Below are positions 37,718 to 49,872 of a stretch of 64,000 nucleotides of DNA, one piece after another. The DNA comes from Combretum micranthum (taxonomy: Eukaryota; Streptophyta; Magnoliopsida; Myrtales; Combretaceae). Under the pieces are notes generated by a model that was not told where the DNA came from, searched no databases, and worked only from the letters and a program-made list of their open reading frames with translations. How positions within the stretch are numbered: the stretch's first letter is position 1; the number at the start of each line of letters is the position of its first letter. The position numbers and the translations under genes are program-made. Location of the stretch: positions 124,001 to 188,000 of the forward strand of contig JAMXBD010002487.1 of assembly GCA_024138025.1 (NCBI GenBank), in the 5' to 3' direction.

Positions 37718-39086
37718 TATATGAAAATAAGACCTGTTTATATAAAATGATAGTACCTAGTAATCAATTATTAAAAAAGCTTGACATAATATTATTTGAA
37801 ATATTTCATCATATTTTTGAATTCAATCTAACAAAAACAAATAAAACACAACAAGAGATGGTATTTTAAAATTCAAGTAAAAGTTTAATCATCGTAACTA
37901 AAAAATTAATGCTAGTAAAATCAAAAGGGTCCCAAGAGTATGCCTTCTTTCTTTTTTTTTTTTTTTTCCTAATACTTATAAAATAATAATAAATGAAAAA
38001 TAACATAAGATAGAAGCAGTGCTTGAATTGCTTCAATCATGTCCAATACCATGATAATGCAACAACTTCGGTACAAATCTAAAGCTACACAACCTCGGCG
38101 CTATGCTATGTCCATCAACACCGGATCCCATGAGAAGGGCATATAGTATTAAAATTAAAGGTTAGAGGTGCGGCATGATAATAAAATTTGACTTTATCTT
38201 TACATTAAGTCAATGGGAAAACAACAAATTTAAAATTTTAATTTGAAGATATTTAGAAAAAAATAAGAAGATAAAGATAACAAATTCCTTTTGATGTTTG
38301 GGTGGCAATTCGAAAAGAAATCTAGGAAAAATAATTCAATATGAGCATCATAGATCAGACATGACCTTTTGTTATTATTATTATTATTTTTTTTTGCAAA
38401 CGAACATGGCACATTTACAATCTCTTGGGATTGTTAGATTTTTATCTATATCGTATTTTTATTTGATTTGTATTTATAACTATTTTATATCATATGTGTA
38501 TAATATCTATTTGATATTTTTACGATCTATTGTTTTTTCATCGGTATCTGTTTCCTGACAAACACATATTCGTAAACGATAAAAATATGATACTAAAATA
38601 ACCAGAATATGATATAACAAACAGATATTGAAAACAAATTGCTTTAAACAACTTTTTCTTGCCTTGTTGGTTATCTTATTCCAGTGAAAAAAAGGTTCGT
38701 ATGCAAAGCAAATAGTCTAGTAATTTCAAAGTCTTGGTTGATAGGTATTTCTCCCTAGAAAGTTATACAGCAGCAGCTGAAGGGCAACCAAGTTAAGACA
38801 TTTCAAAACATATTTAAACGTATCACGCTAATATTGATATAACTTTGTTGGTGATACATGCTATATACAGCCAATTGAATCATGTTAATGTTTTCTTTTC
38901 ATCATTCATGGATACGGATACAGTCATTGCAGCAAAAGGAATCTTAACAGTATAGCTTGGCTCGAAGTCAGTTGAAAAAGTTGAAGCACAGATGAGAAAG
39001 CTGGTAAGCAATTACGTGGTAAAATCTTCATAATGATCATAGTCTCGTCACATTAATTTAAACTATGGAATCGTATGACAGCCTCC

Positions 39087-39119
<33 letters not shown>

Positions 39120-39609
39120 ATCATCGTTAATCGATAGTATCAAATATGTAGGAAGAGTTACTGCACTATATTTTCAAGCAATCCAAACAATGAAAAAAGT
39201 AGCAAAAAGAAAAATAAAAATGTTGTGAATTTAATAATTATTCTAACAATCTTGACATATCCAACATGAGAAAGCTTTGGTGAATATTTTATGTCATGTG
39301 TAATAATATATGGTGAATAACTATTAATAATTTCTTAATACATGACGTTTGAATATTTCCATAGAAAATTATTCATTACCTCTTCCATATGTTAAAATAT
39401 AATTAGTAAATACCCGCCATATATACATACTGATGAGAACCATCCATTAAACATTTTTTCATCCAACACATAATTAACAAAAAAAAAAAAGGAAAAAAAA
39501 AATTCTATATATGTTTTTGCGCAATAACCATTGAAAGGTTAAAGCTTTACCTTATGATCAAATCATTTAGATGAATAGAAAATCTGCCTTCATTGCCCTG
39601 GTCGATCCC
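37718..39609. other. AT-rich non-coding DNA
   Basis: No gene recognised. Contains simple repeats, notably (TTA)n near 38372-38387 and (TA)n at 39092-39118, plus T-runs near 37951-37967. Transposon boundaries are not evident. Confidence 0.35.
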
Positions 39610-40414
39610 ACATCTACTTTTTGAGCTACTTCCTCTCTTTTTTCCTCCTTTATCTCATCAAACTTACCATCTTTCCATCAACTACATTAACTCTTTCATT
39701 CAAACCCATCCACTCCATGCATACATGCTCTAGATCTGACATCTCTAAACCTTACATCCTTCTCAACCTTCACATGCACTCCTCAACATCTAAACCCCAT
39801 CACATAACCATTGCTTCATGAATTCAATAAGGTCACAACCATGAAAGAAGAGTTTGAGTCCATCCTAAAAAATAAAGCCTAGATCCCTTTCCTCCACTTC
39901 CACTTCAAAATGTTGTTAATAGGATTTAGATATTCCGCTTGAAATACAGTATTGAGGGGAAGATTAAGCACCACAAATCTCGCATTTATTGCTCAAGGGC
40001 ACTCAATGTGAGAGTATTGACGAAAACCCTTAACCTTGTCATCAAGCTTAACACCATCCACTTCGCTTATGTCATGTTATATCCTTAAAGTGTGACATTT
40101 ATAAACTAAATGTTAAAAATAACTTTCTCTATACCTACCTCATAAACTATTCATGAAGCAACCTCCTCAGTTTATTCATCATTGTTATGTCAATTATATG
40201 TGTCAACTAAACACATCGCTTAGTGATTTGAAGTAGCCTCCTAAAACATGGTTCTATCACTTCAACAGCTTTCTATTACAACTAGAGTTTTACCAAAGTA
40301 AAGTCGATATGTCTGTGATCATCCTTACTAGGGGTCAGGTCTAATACATTGATCATTCTTTTCTTTGTGATGGCATTATCTTTCACTAGTAATAGCATCT
40401 TACTTCTTGGTCAC
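39610..40414 (+). pseudogene. Copia pol remnant, segment 1 (linker and first part of RT)
   Basis: Conceptual translation with frameshifts follows the usual order of a copia reverse transcriptase. A Ser/Pro/Thr-rich linker ends in H-S-M-H-T-C-S-R-S-D-I-S-K-P (about 39705-39750). Then come M-K-E-E-F-E-S-I-L-K-N-K-A (39841 onward), a degenerate F-R-L-K-Y region, a V-I-K-L-N-T-I-H block (about 40040) and L-E-F-Y-Q-S-K-V-D (about 40280). Near 40360-40380 F-L-C-D-G-I-I stands where the catalytic Y-V-D-D-I motif belongs, with the second Asp replaced by Gly. Many stops and frameshifts show it is long dead. It breaks off at a TAGGGATGCAA terminal repeat and resumes at 44362. Confidence 0.72.
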
Positions 40415-41671
40415 TAGGGATGCAATCGAACATGTCATTATAAGGTATCCGACCAACTAAAAACCTTATAGAGTTTAACCCTATGGGTTATGCAACAGGT
40501 TTGATAAAAATATTTTGACGCTATAAAGTTTTGAGCCGAGTCATGGGTCATAATAATAACTTGATAGGAAACTTGACCTACCAAGGATATATATAATTTA
40601 AAAAAATAATGAAATAAAAATTCAATTCTAACAAGAACATACCAAACTTTTCTGAGAATTGAGCTATGAAAGAGCTATTTTGTAGCTATTTTCAATTTTA
40701 GCAGAGCACTAGTTATTTTTAATGAAAACTTAGCAAAGCTCTTCAAGAATTGAGCTTTTCTTTTCTTTTCATTCAGAAACTATTTGATTTAGTGCTACCT
40801 GAAGTATGATTGTCAACAACTAATTTGAAAAACAATGGAAAAAATAACTCCGTGGTGGGCTCAAATAAAAAACTAAAAGTAAACATATAAAAAGATCTCT
40901 TTAAGCACATATTGCTTCAATCCTTCCCATATAGATGGACATTAGAGTTTCTGAAGTAAACTTACAGTAGTATATATAGATATATATTACGAAAAAATTT
41001 TGCATGCGTAAGTTATAATTATTCAACTTTTAATATGAATAAATTAGTGTACACATTAGAAAATAACATGGAAAGAATCTCTCCACATTTTTTCAATTGA
41101 CTTATATTGGCATGGGCAAATTTGAACACTTTTCAAAGATATGCATGTATGAGAGCTCGAAATCGCTTACATTAGATATTTTTGCATGAAAGGCTATAAC
41201 ATAGAAAATTTGGTGAAGGGAACAGATGACGAGAGTTTGGCTTCTTAATTCGATGTTTGGTCAAGGATACTGAATAGCTACATTGTATTTTTGAATCCTC
41301 ATGTTTCAACAAGTGAGTGAGTCTTGATTTGTAAAATTGTGAGGACCTTAAGCAGTTCCTTGATTATTTACCCAAAGGAAACACAAATACAATGTGTTTG
41401 ATAATCAAGGTTAAGGATTGAAATGGAAATAGAAAAATAGATAGGGAGAAGACATATTTGAGTAATAGGATCAATGGGGCAGGACTAGTTATGTAAGTCC
41501 CCGGATTTATCCCTACATTTAAAATAGGCAAACCCAGTTCCTCAACCACATATAATCTGCAGTATTATATGTAAGGTTGTAATCCGGGATCAATTTGTAT
41601 AGTTATTTGCCTAAATGTCTTATAAGAATAAACTTTATCACTAATAGTACATAATACAACCATATATATAA

Positions 41672-41695
41672 TACATACATACATACATACATACA
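41672..41695. repeat. (ACAT)n microsatellite
   Basis: Six tandem ACAT/CATA units inside the low-coordinate end of LTR E. Confidence 0.9.
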
Positions 41696-43104
41696 AGGCT
41701 CGTAAACAAGCCATTTACAAAATATATCAAAAGATAAACAAAAATCCTATTAACTAATACATAAGTTTTCAAAGCATATATGTACATATAGCTATTCTAT
41801 TACATAAGGGTTCCATCAACGTCAAGGTCGTCTCTACTCCTTCCAATCATCTAAGAACTCCTCAAAATCCGATCCATATCCCATACTTGTATAGAATTCG
41901 TCATCCATACCTGAAAAGGATAAAATATGAGCCAGAGGCCCAGTACACAAGTAACAAAAACAAATGCGTAATGGCTCACACGATCTTAAACTATAGTGCA
42001 ATGTGACAATCATTCATTTATTAGATAATCTTTAACTAGTCAAACATCACTGGAGTATTCAAACTCCGAACAATAAGGATATTTAGGGTCCTGAGTAACG
42101 ATCACGACGCTCAGGGGGTTGATATAAGTAGTTCGGACACTTATATCTCCTAGATGATATATCCATAAAAGAGAAAATAACTTCATCTAGGGTTAACACC
42201 GTTACACAACTTCACTTATCTTAGTCCATAGCATCAATTAGTCCAACTGTTCCCATAAACCTTTGAACTAAATCATATTATTTCATTCTAACTTAAGCAA
42301 ATATTACAACCGATACCATTTTCCCCATTAGTTACCCGCCCGTACCACTTAGGAAAGTCTTATCAAAAGACAGGGGTGGCCTAAGCGCCTAATCTACCGT
42401 GCCCCCAATCTGAGCAAGGTGCTACTTCCCCGAACCGGATACCGATCTGCCATCTAGGCCAGATATGGGTTTAAATAGCGTAAGAGACATCCAATTCAAA
42501 CAAAGGTTTAAGTTTTTTCCATATTAAAGTTTATTAAAGATGCCTATCCTAAGCAAAGAACAAACAAGTTACTGCGTACCTGTACTAGCTTGAGAGTCAA
42601 TGGGAATAACCGAATGAGAATCAATCACTGTAAAAAAAAATAATTACAAACTCACACTTAGTTCAAGTATATGTATATTAACTAATCTCATACTTAACCA
42701 TTCAAGTAAATTCAAATAAGTTATCACAAGATCCTAAAACAAGTAAAGATAATCAATAATTTATTAAATCATACAAATATCCTTAAATCATGCTTAATTA
42801 TATCACTTGATCATCATAACACATCAATTATCATATATCTATCTCATTTTAGTCTAAAAGATCCATTTGTTAAAGCAAATACACATAAAACAAACAAAAA
42901 CAAGTTTTTAACTTTGTTTGGAAAATGTATCAGCTGAAAAGAAACGAAAATTCGGCCTTGATAAGTTTTTATTTTGTAAAAACTTAAACATTAAAGTTGT
43001 AGATCTCTTTTTAAGCTTTTTAAACGCAATTTGAATCACCTCAATCGGAGGTCGGATGAAAAAGTTATGACTAATTTACAAAACAGTGTCCGTCAGGGAA
43101 GAAA

Positions 43105-43282
43105 TCCGCGAGCGCTAACCCTTGCAACGGGTGTTTTGAAGGGCCGTTTTGACTCAGGGGAAGTGAAATTTTTGATCCCGAGACACTACGCCCTTGCAAC
43201 GGGTGTTTTGGACCGTTTCAATTAAGGGGAAATGAAATTTTTGATCCTAGAGCACTACACCCTTGGCAACGGGGTGTTTTGA
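43105..43282. repeat. GC-rich near-palindromic array in LTR E
   Basis: CCCTTGCAACGGGTGTTTTG occurs at 43191-43210 and about 43119-43138, and as CCCTTGGCAACGGGGTGTTTTG at 43260-43281, roughly 70 bp apart. The spacers also align (GGGGAA.TGAAATTTTTGATCC). The core CCCTTGCAACGGG is close to its own reverse complement. It stands out from AT-rich surroundings. Confidence 0.78.
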
Positions 43283-44361
43283 CAGGTGTAGAGATAGTTA
43301 TACGAAATTTTTCAAACTTTAACACTTTTAACTTCAACCAAAACACTTTGTTAGCTCTCTATAACTTGATATATGAACTCCACCTCATCTATATACATTT
43401 CCAACTCATTAAACAATATCATTTCACTTTAATCTCTACCCTCCAATCAATACAACTTTCAACAAGCTCAACTTCACTTAACCCTTACTACACTACTCAT
43501 ACATCATTCCATTTTCATTCTCACACTCCAACTACTAAACATGCATATATTATACTTCATTGGTAGCCCAAACCTTCATCAATACATCACCAACACATAT
43601 ATGCATATCAAATTCACATTTAATAAACTCCACACTATGAAATTTGCATCAAATGTAACTCAAACTTACCTCAAATCTTTGGGCTTGGTTTTCAAGGCTT
43701 TAGAATGATCTTTTGGTGGCCAACTTGCAAGAATTTGGATGTGGATCTTGGTCTTGAAGTTGGGGTGGCTTTGGAGAGAAAATAATGGGTTTTGTGCTTG
43801 TTTGAGGGGTTGTTTTGGGGGTGGTCTGATTTTGGACGAAGTTTGGGTATTTTGGCTTAATGTTTATCCAATGTTTGACTTTCAAGGCAGCCCACAAAAG
43901 TCATAAAGTAGTTTTTAATTAGAATTAATTAATGTTATTAATTTAAGTAAACTAAAAGCATTTATTTAGCTTTTTGGTTTCCTAAAAAAAAATCTGCTAC
44001 ACTCCATTTGAAATATATATATATATATATCTAATATTACTCATTCCATATGCCACATCAATATGTAAATTAATATTAAGTATTTATTATACTAATGCAA
44101 ACATAATTATTCTACACTACTCAAATATATACATATTATTTATTTATTTTAATAAGCAACTATAATCAGTTATATATATATGATATTGGGAATAAAAGCA
44201 TGGCTATTACAAGTTAAGACCAAAACACTATAGGGATAGGTTTGAGTATTGCAAAAGAAACCCCATAGGGTCATAGATCCAATTTAGGTGACCTTATAAG
44301 TAACTAGGATGGGTGTAGGTCTTATACAGCCCATCTCAAATCCATCCGAGTTGCATCCCTA

Positions 44362-44722
44362 CTAACCACTATATAAGTTCTTTCCTGTGAGTTTGCCATG
44401 GAATATCTTGGTTCTTTGCACTACTTTGTCAATATTCATGTCACTTACATAGCTCAAGGTGTACACCCATGTCAATCCTAGTTTGCCTTTGATATCCTTA
44501 AATGCCACCATATCTACCACTCTAAACCAGTCATAACCTCTTTATCCTTCAAGAGTCATCTTAGTACCCATGATTCTCCCTCTCTATCAAATCCTATTGT
44601 CAATCTTGAGATTGTTCGTGCATTATAATACTTCATAATTATTTGCCAAGATATCAACTTTGCAACAAATCAATTGAGCCAATACTTGAACAATTCTATT
44701 AGCTAATCACATGTTGGCAGTA
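44362..44722 (+). pseudogene. Copia pol remnant, segment 2 (end of RT)
   Basis: Continues the copia reading after the hAT-like element. It runs F-A-M-E-Y-L-G-S-L-H-Y-F-V (about 44393), Y-I-A-Q-G-V-H, F-A-F-D-I-L-K, then D-S-P-S-L-S-N-P-I-V and C-Q-D-I-N-F-A-T-N-Q-L-S-Q-Y (about 44645-44690). This is the conserved order of the C-terminal part of copia RT leading to RNase H. It ends in L-A-N-H-type sequence exactly where the gypsy LTR begins. Confidence 0.82.
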
Positions 44723-45209
44723 TGATGTAGCGATTATGCGCAGATAAAACAAGACCACTCACTGAATGATCTTAATTGTACAAGAATTGCAAAGGATGTA
44801 ATCTTAAAGAGAAAACTTTCTTAAGTTAGGGATACAAAAGTATAAGATATGTTATTCCTAAAAACAAGACTAAATGACTATTTATACTATTACATAGAAA
44901 AAACCATAAACCATAATAAAATAATAAATACAATATAGGCTAGTAATAAAAGATGACAATTAACGATGGCAATAAAAGCTAACAATTAATGCTGGCAATA
45001 AAAGCTAGTGGCCTATAATTAATGCTGACAAATTTAAAACTCGAAAGAAGGAACTATCAACAATATAGGCCGGTGGTATAGACTATGTAAGCCAGTGATA
45101 TAGAATGTAGGTCGGTGGTGTAAGTTAAGGTGGTCTAATGTTGCTCCTCCTCTCCTTCTTGGATGACTCCCTCTTGCTTAAATACATATCTACTATATCA
45201 TCCGCATCA
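44723..45209 (-). repeat. 3' LTR of the gypsy element
   Basis: 487 bp, TGATGTAGCG to CCGCATCA on the plus strand. It shares with 56436-56921 AAGACCACTCAC.GAATGATC, GGGATACAAAAGTATAAGAT and a series of AATATAGGCYGG motifs. A pyrimidine run CTCTCTCTTA follows at 45210, the complement of a polypurine tract. Confidence 0.87.
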
Positions 45210-45635
45210 CTCTCTCTTACTAGAGAAGAATTTGACTCCTAGTTCTCTTTTGGATATAATGGAGAATTTGTCGGAGTAGAAAGGGAAAAAGATCAGCAAC
45301 ATTTCCATTGCGATCAACTGAATGAAGACTACCAACAAGTGAATGCCTCTTGTCTTCCTCCTTCAAGTGAACCCCCAATCACCACTTGCTAAGCCATAAG
45401 AGACTATTTCTAATGATGAAACATGAACTCATAATGGGTCATGGATGCGGGAGACCCTCACCAAAACAAAATCTTTACTTTCTGCATTGTTCTCCGACCC
45501 CACAACCATTCCTTCTCAAATATCCATGTTTTCTTGTTTCTTAGAATTTAACAGATTTCGAGAACGCACCATATTTCCCACTTTAAGATGATCCTTTGAT
45601 AGGAACCACTCTATATAACCAAGAAAGACTAATGT
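45210..45635 (-). other. 3' internal remnant of the gypsy element
   Basis: Internal sequence between the polypurine tract and nested LTR F. No coding domain can be read. Confidence 0.5.
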
Positions 45636-48600
45636 TGTCATGCCGCAATGGGTACCCTAAACGTGACAGCCTGTCGTACACAATATAAAAACTCAAAAAT
45701 GACTACCTTAGTCACTCAAAAGCTTCAATATTGGTACAAGGTGTACGTTCATAACAAAGAGAGACCAATAGAGTTATGCATTTTAAGATAGTGGCAGCGG
45801 AATATTCAAGGCAATATTATTATCATTCATCAAAATAAAACATCTTACATCTCTTACGGGGCATTCCCTTGATAAATCTCCATAATAGCATAGTCTTACT
45901 AAGATAAATAACTAAAACTAAAATATTTATGAAGGAAATTTAATCTAAAGTATATAATTCCTCCAAAAGCTCCCAAAAAATGCAGGTTCTACCCAGATAG
46001 TCAGGGTGATCTCGGGTGCAAAACCATGATCCTGCAACATCAGAAATTTATTGGGGGATAAGCATAACTAGCTTAGTGAGATATTTCTTATGCAAAAGTA
46101 CTCATAACAAAGCAATCAAACAAGTCCATTAAGTAAGCGTATGAAATGCAGCAAGCGTATGAAATGCCACAATCATATGATCAGACAATACATACGACTA
46201 TCTGGTTTCGTATGTAGAATGGATTTACCCCTCCACTGAAGGTTAGGGAATGCTTTGAATAGGTCACCATCAACCTCCTAGAAATTTGTGCGCGTCTTGG
46301 GGTTCCAATCAACCGTATTACTAGTCTCCAGGCTTTCCTTATCCAAAGCGATCGATCCAAATCGGCTACACCATGAGGTCGTATTCTTTGAACGTCTTAA
46401 TTCCTCAATATGTAGCTAGCCAGTTTATCTTTTTGGTCCCACACTGAGGAATAGTAGCAAAATGCAAAGATGATATTCTAAGTGATATGCATGAGCAATT
46501 TAGTTAGAAAAGGTTTTCAATTCGAGATTCATCCATTTAAGGTAATCGATCAATATTTGCACACACGCAATAATATACATAGGAACAATTTATATTAATC
46601 AACCAATCAAGCTCCGATATGCCTACTATTTATTGATCACACATAATGAAATCATACATAGTACACATAATAATCCGCATGCATATCAAATTTTATCTTC
46701 CTATAATATTTAGTGCTCTATTCTACAAGCACATGCGCGAATACATAAAACATAAAGGAAAACTCATTGGTCTATATCGCAACTTCTTAGTCGTAGTGAT
46801 CCTCATAAAGGAAAATCCCGTATTCTTTGCCGCCTAAACAAAAGAAATATATGGTATGAGATTTTAGGGAAGTTCTACTCAAACTTTCTAATTCTATTTC
46901 AGGATTTTTGTCAAAATTCGGATTATGTGAAATATTAACTTAAAATGGTCATAACTTACTCATTTTAACTCGGAATTTCGCATATAAGATATTATTTTCT
47001 ATCTAATAAAAAAGATCTATCTATTTCTAGAGTTATTTTGAACATTTGAAGTCATTTGAGTTCAAAAACGGATAGGTACAAATCTTGCATGAAAATTCTA
47101 ACCTCAATTTGTAATTTTTTTTTTCAGTTTTATTTCATCCAAAATTTCATAGCAAACACATAAATATTTATATGGTTGAAAAATCTTTTTAATATATACA
47201 TAGACTCATATTATATGTATGATTCTAATGATTTTGTCTTAGAAATAATATTTGTAAACAATTTTCATAAAAGGTAAAGTTTAGTGAAGCATCATTCTTT
47301 GACTTGCGATTTAGATTTCTATTTTATAAATATGTGATTTGATTAACAAGAGAAATCATAATTCAATATATGTATTTTTAAAGGTTTTATATTTATTAAC
47401 AAATTTTTACTTAAGAATTTAATTTATATAACATGGTTTGTGATAAAAACCCAAGTGTAAAGAATTTCTTAACTTTGATTCTTTCAACAAAATTCTAATT
47501 CTTAGATTTTGTAAATGTGAAACTTAATTAAAGAAAATCAAGATTTCATATATATTTTGAGTCCATGAATGTCTTATTTTCATGTTAAAACCTCTTTTAA
47601 CTAATTATTTTTCGAAATATGAACTTTATGTGGTTGTGAGGAAAATTGATCCTAAGTTGTATACAAACATTTTAAATTTTAGCTTATGAGGAAAAATTAA
47701 AAGAATAGCTTGTTTCAAATTTTTATTATCATAATAACTCTTTTCTAAATTCATAATTTTTCAATACATGGACCTTTATTGGAAAAATCCTATTTTTATC
47801 TTTCCTTAATTTCATAAAAGAAAGTAGATTTTTACTTCATAAAACTTAGTTCATTAAGTTGTACACCGATTTATTCCTAAGTGGATTTTTATTAGTGTTG
47901 ATTTTTAAACTTGACATAAAAAAGTTGTTTGGTTCTTAGTGTTGTTAAAGTGTTGGTGATAATCTTATAAATAAGTTTTTAAGAAAAATTTATATATAAA
48001 AAATTATTAACCTTAAGGTTTTAGATGAAAACTTTATTTTGGTAGTTTGAAAAGATATTAGAGATCTACTTAGCTAAAATTTGAAAAGGCCATAATAACA
48101 ACACTAAAATCTATGATGAACTTGTCTAAAACTTTTGAAAAGAATTGTGTTAAAATATAATCTAAGTTTTAATGGAAATTTTTTGTAAGTAACAAATATC
48201 ATTTTATTATAAAAAGTTTAATTTTTATTTTCTTTATTAAAGAAAGAAATCCTTTTATTTCATTAAGACAACAAGATGATCATGCATGAATATGATCATA
48301 TAGTTAAGTACCATGAGCAAAAATAATTCATATAAAAGACATAAGATATAGAAATCAAATAAGCACATAATAAAAGTCAAGTATTAGGAAGTCTTAGCTT
48401 GTATCAAAACTTCTCGGACTTAGACATGGGCAAGTCTTTTAAGAAAATAAGAAAATTATGGAAGTCTTAGATTTATTTCAGGCTCCCTAGACTTGGATTA
48501 TGGATAAGTCCAAAAAGAAAGAAGGAAAGTTGTTTTGACTTGATGAGGACAAGTCTAAAACTAGAAAGACTAATTTTAATAAAATTGCATGAAATAAATA

Positions 48601-49872
48601 AATAAATTGTAAGAAAGAAATAAATAAATAAATTATATGAGCATAATTAAATGTTATGTTAGTGAGCTTATATGCTTTAAGAAATATATATATATATATA
48701 TGCATATACATAAATATATTTAATAAAATATAGAAGTTAGATTAGAAGCATGAATAATATAACATAACAATATAATAAAATATTGCATGAATAAGAACAA
48801 AACATGAACATATTGTTGCTTCTTTACTACCCATGAGTTCAAGAAACACACACTATAGTCATGTTAAGTTAAATAACATGAAGAATGTTTCGAAACATTT
48901 ACTTAAGGTTATGTGAAGATGGAAGAGAAAAAAGGCTATGATAGTTGTACGGAGATGGTGACGGTGTAGGAAGAAGAGAGAGTTGGGAAGAAATTCTTGG
49001 GAGAGAAAAATTAGAGAGAGAAGTTGAGAAATGATTTTGGTAGAGTTTTGTTATAGTAAAAACAGTGTGTAAGAAGTGAAGGGAGAAGAGGTATTTATAG
49101 ATAAATGTGGAAGAAATTTTGAGTTAATTAAATAAATAAAAAAGAAAAGAAAATTGATGCATGAAAGGGAAGAGTAATTAAAAATTAATTTTAGAAGAAA
49201 AGTGTAAGATAAGTTTAGTAATATGTAGTATAAAATTTTTATGGGAAAAGAAAATCGTAAAAAATAGGTATATAGGTTGTAAGAATAAGTTGTAAAGAAA
49301 AGTAGAAATAGATTATTAGTAATGAATAGTAGAAATAGTACAATGAATAGTAGGCTAGACGAATAAAATAATGGTAGTAATAAAAATACGCGTAAACGAG
49401 CTATATTATATATTTTTAGATAATGAAAAATTATAAAACTGATATTTTTAAAATCCCTATATTTTTATGATTCTAACGGTGTTATCGAAATATTTTTACC
49501 ATTCAGTGTACCAAGGCACGATTTTCGATATCTGATATCGTTCAAATTGGAAATGAACTAAATTTCAACGAATCTGATATTTTTCAACTTCCCTATATTA
49601 TTAGGACTTTAATCCACAATTGTCTCAACTTCGTTGTTTAGGAGTTAGGAGCGCGGGATTACCGGATTTAATCTCACTAGGGCTTATTGTTGGCTTAGTT
49701 GACTTTTAAGGATCCGGTTTTATTTCCGGCTTCAATATTTATTTGCAAGATTATAAATTTTTGGGATTTATGACTGCTTTATATTTTTGGCTCAAAATTT
49801 ATGTTTTACTTTTTTATGATTTATTTAATATTTTTTAGTTCTTGGGATTATTTAATCGAGTCTAGGGTTACA
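45636..49872 (-). mobile_element. Large LTR F nested in the gypsy element
   Basis: The low end is clear: TGTCATGCCGCAATGGGTACC, the complement of the family 3' terminus and nearly the same as in LTR C. The high end is placed at TCTAGGGTTACA (49872) by analogy with C, but the flanks AATGT and TGTTG do not match, so this limit is uncertain by up to 150 bp. Minus-sense features are a TATA box (TCTATAAATAC, about 49090-49101), a leader donor-like CTTAAGTAAATG near 48900, a block shared with LTR D (48370-48790) and a GTCATAACTTACTCATTTTA block near 46950. There is no coding domain; the frames at 46646-46837 and 48487-48711 are not genes. Confidence 0.7.

Larger units (their letters stand above)
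41578..44211 (-). mobile_element. Large LTR E inside the hAT-like element
   Basis: Runs from TGTAATCCGGGATC to GGCTATTACA (2634 bp, plus strand). Minus-sense landmarks set the orientation: leader donor CAAAGATTTGAGGTAAGT (GT near 43670), donor CTAGTACAGGTACGC (GT at 42579-42578) and an acceptor-like CCTTTTCAGGT near 41912. It contains a GC-rich repeat array (43105-43282) and a GTTGTAGATCT..AAGTTATGAC block that runs opposite to the LTR sense. The immediate flanks (AAGGT and AGTTA) do not form a convincing target duplication, so it may be a recombinant or rearranged copy. Confidence 0.66.
40415..44361. mobile_element. hAT-like TIR element inserted in copia pol, carrying LTR E
   Basis: Starts TAGGGATGCAA (40415) and ends TTGCATCCCTA (44361), perfect 11-bp inverted ends. 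Inverted similarity continues inward in part: ACCCTATGGGTTATGCAA near 40480 against the complement of a GCAAAAGAAACCCCATAGGGTCAT region near 44250. The 8-bp flanks TTGGTCAC and CTAACCAC differ at four positions, all transitions, so a decayed 8-bp duplication is plausible. TIR and duplication length suit the hAT superfamily. Without LTR E (2634 bp) it is about 1.3 kb with no visible transposase, hence non-autonomous. Confidence 0.62.

Noticed and set aside
38420..38640. Possible second copy of the 3178-3404 MITE (shared ATATGTGTA and TCATC.GTATCTGT words)
   Set aside because: The shared blocks are short and not in collinear order, and no matching terminal repeats were found.
41573..44216. Target duplication for LTR E
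   Set aside because: The five-base flanks AAGGT and AGTTA do not match even allowing transitions.
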